DNA of 64,000 bases from Bacillota bacterium (GTDB lineage: Bacteria; Bacillota; Clostridia; Lachnospirales; Lachnospiraceae). Below, in pieces: positions 63,688 to 64,000 of the stretch; within the stretch, counting starts at the first letter, position 1, and each line of letters starts with the position of its first letter. A program made the position numbers and the translations under genes. The DNA is taken from assembly GCA_023414875.1 (NCBI GenBank), contig JAEZMV010000006.1:1-64000 (forward strand), written 5' to 3'. The notes beneath the pieces are model-generated. The model was not told where the DNA came from. It made no database searches and saw only the letters and a program-made list of their open reading frames with translations.

Positions 63688-64000
63688 TTATGATTTTCGT
63701 AAAAAACAGTCATTACAGTTCTTATTATGCGGACAACATGCATATAAACTGCATACGTTGTTCCCCGGGTTGACTGCCATACCGGCAGCGGCCAACGACA
63801 ATTCCTCCTCCGTCAATTCATCTGTATCCTCTTGGCTTCGGTCCGCCACCGAGAAATTTATAACTTTACTATCCTGCATAGATCGGATACTCAGGAGTCT
63901 TTGTCTTAATAATTCTTTCACTTCACTTTTTATGCTTAAATCTACCAAAATTAATTTTCTAGCCATTTGAAGCAGACTTCTTACTTCAACATCCTCAGCA
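63688..64000 (-). CDS. Second RiPP precursor with a five-cysteine core (5' end off window)
   Basis: The minus-strand frame is open to the right edge. An ATG at 63966 has no ribosome site, and the residues before it (AEDVEVRSLLQ) fit the protein, so the true start lies outside. The leader end, DELTEEELSLAAAG, is like that of NHLP/Nif11-type precursors. The predicted core (MAVNPGNNVCSLYACC, then PHNKNCNDCFLRKS) has five cysteines and a basic end. The rest of the leader is unlike Nif11. Likely substrate of the radical SAM enzyme; family uncertain. Confidence 0.65.
   Translation of the reverse strand, partial: AEDVEVRSLLQMARKLILVDLSIKSEVKELLRQRLLSIRSMQDSKVINFSVADRSQEDTDELTEEELSLAAAGMAVNPGNNVCSLYACCPHNKNCNDCFLRKS

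Overview
The window looks like a piece of chromosome from a low-GC, endospore-forming Clostridia member, most likely Lachnospiraceae. The evidence is spoVG, the run murC / DnaD-like / DnaC-DnaI-like / long prs, the mfd-pth operon with a PpiC-type lipoprotein, Firmicutes-only families (DUF1846, DUF4003, DUF3788, DUF6054), strong GGAGG ribosome sites, and frequent GTG and TTG starts. No rRNA, tRNA or CRISPR array was seen. A cut IS66 transposase lies at the left edge.

Region 1 (about 0.7-25 kb) is an accessory stretch with every recognisable gene on the minus strand. It holds unrelated, mostly single genes: GNAT acetyltransferases, a Nudix hydrolase, an aminoglycoside-phosphotransferase-like kinase, HAD, metallo-beta-lactamase-fold and alpha/beta hydrolases, a nitroreductase, msrA, a GH27 alpha-galactosidase and several DUF proteins. 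Between them lie many gene remnants. Some are partial copies of intact genes a few hundred to a few thousand bases away, so the region has gained, duplicated and lost genes. At 18.9-21.0 kb is a compact overlapping cassette: truncated HAM1-like gene, FRG-domain protein with a HEPN-like RNxxxH motif, a tiny membrane ORF, and a SAP/DUF6434 protein. It may be a defence module.

Region 2 (about 25.5-53 kb) is mainly housekeeping. It contains a split coaB-coaC pair with a P1-family peptidase, a YedK/HMCES-type DNA-crosslink protein, a promoter plus structured leader RNA before a DUF1846 gene, a PAP2 phosphatase, the DUF4003-pth-mfd-PpiC operon, spoVG, murC, a cluster of DnaA-box-like sites beside the DnaD and helicase-loader genes, prs, a class A penicillin-binding protein with a repetitive acidic tail, and a YhaO/YhaN (SbcD/SbcC-like) pair. 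A MarR regulator with a paired palindromic operator precedes an FMN-binding protein.

Region 3 (54.5-64 kb, running off the right edge) is a RiPP (ribosomally made, modified peptide) locus. Its minus-strand operon encodes a Leu/Ile/Val-type binding lipoprotein, an HlyD-type adaptor, a C39 peptidase-ABC exporter and a second NHLM-type ABC protein. A divergent radical SAM/SPASM enzyme is separated from it by an 8-7-8 palindrome. Beyond the enzyme lie two different precursor peptides: one with a Nif11-type leader, and one with a five-cysteine core and an unfamiliar leader that continues past the window. The likely pathway is radical SAM modification of the cysteine-containing cores, leader removal by the C39 domain, and export through the ABC/HlyD machinery. 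The peptides and their product are the most likely undescribed system here.
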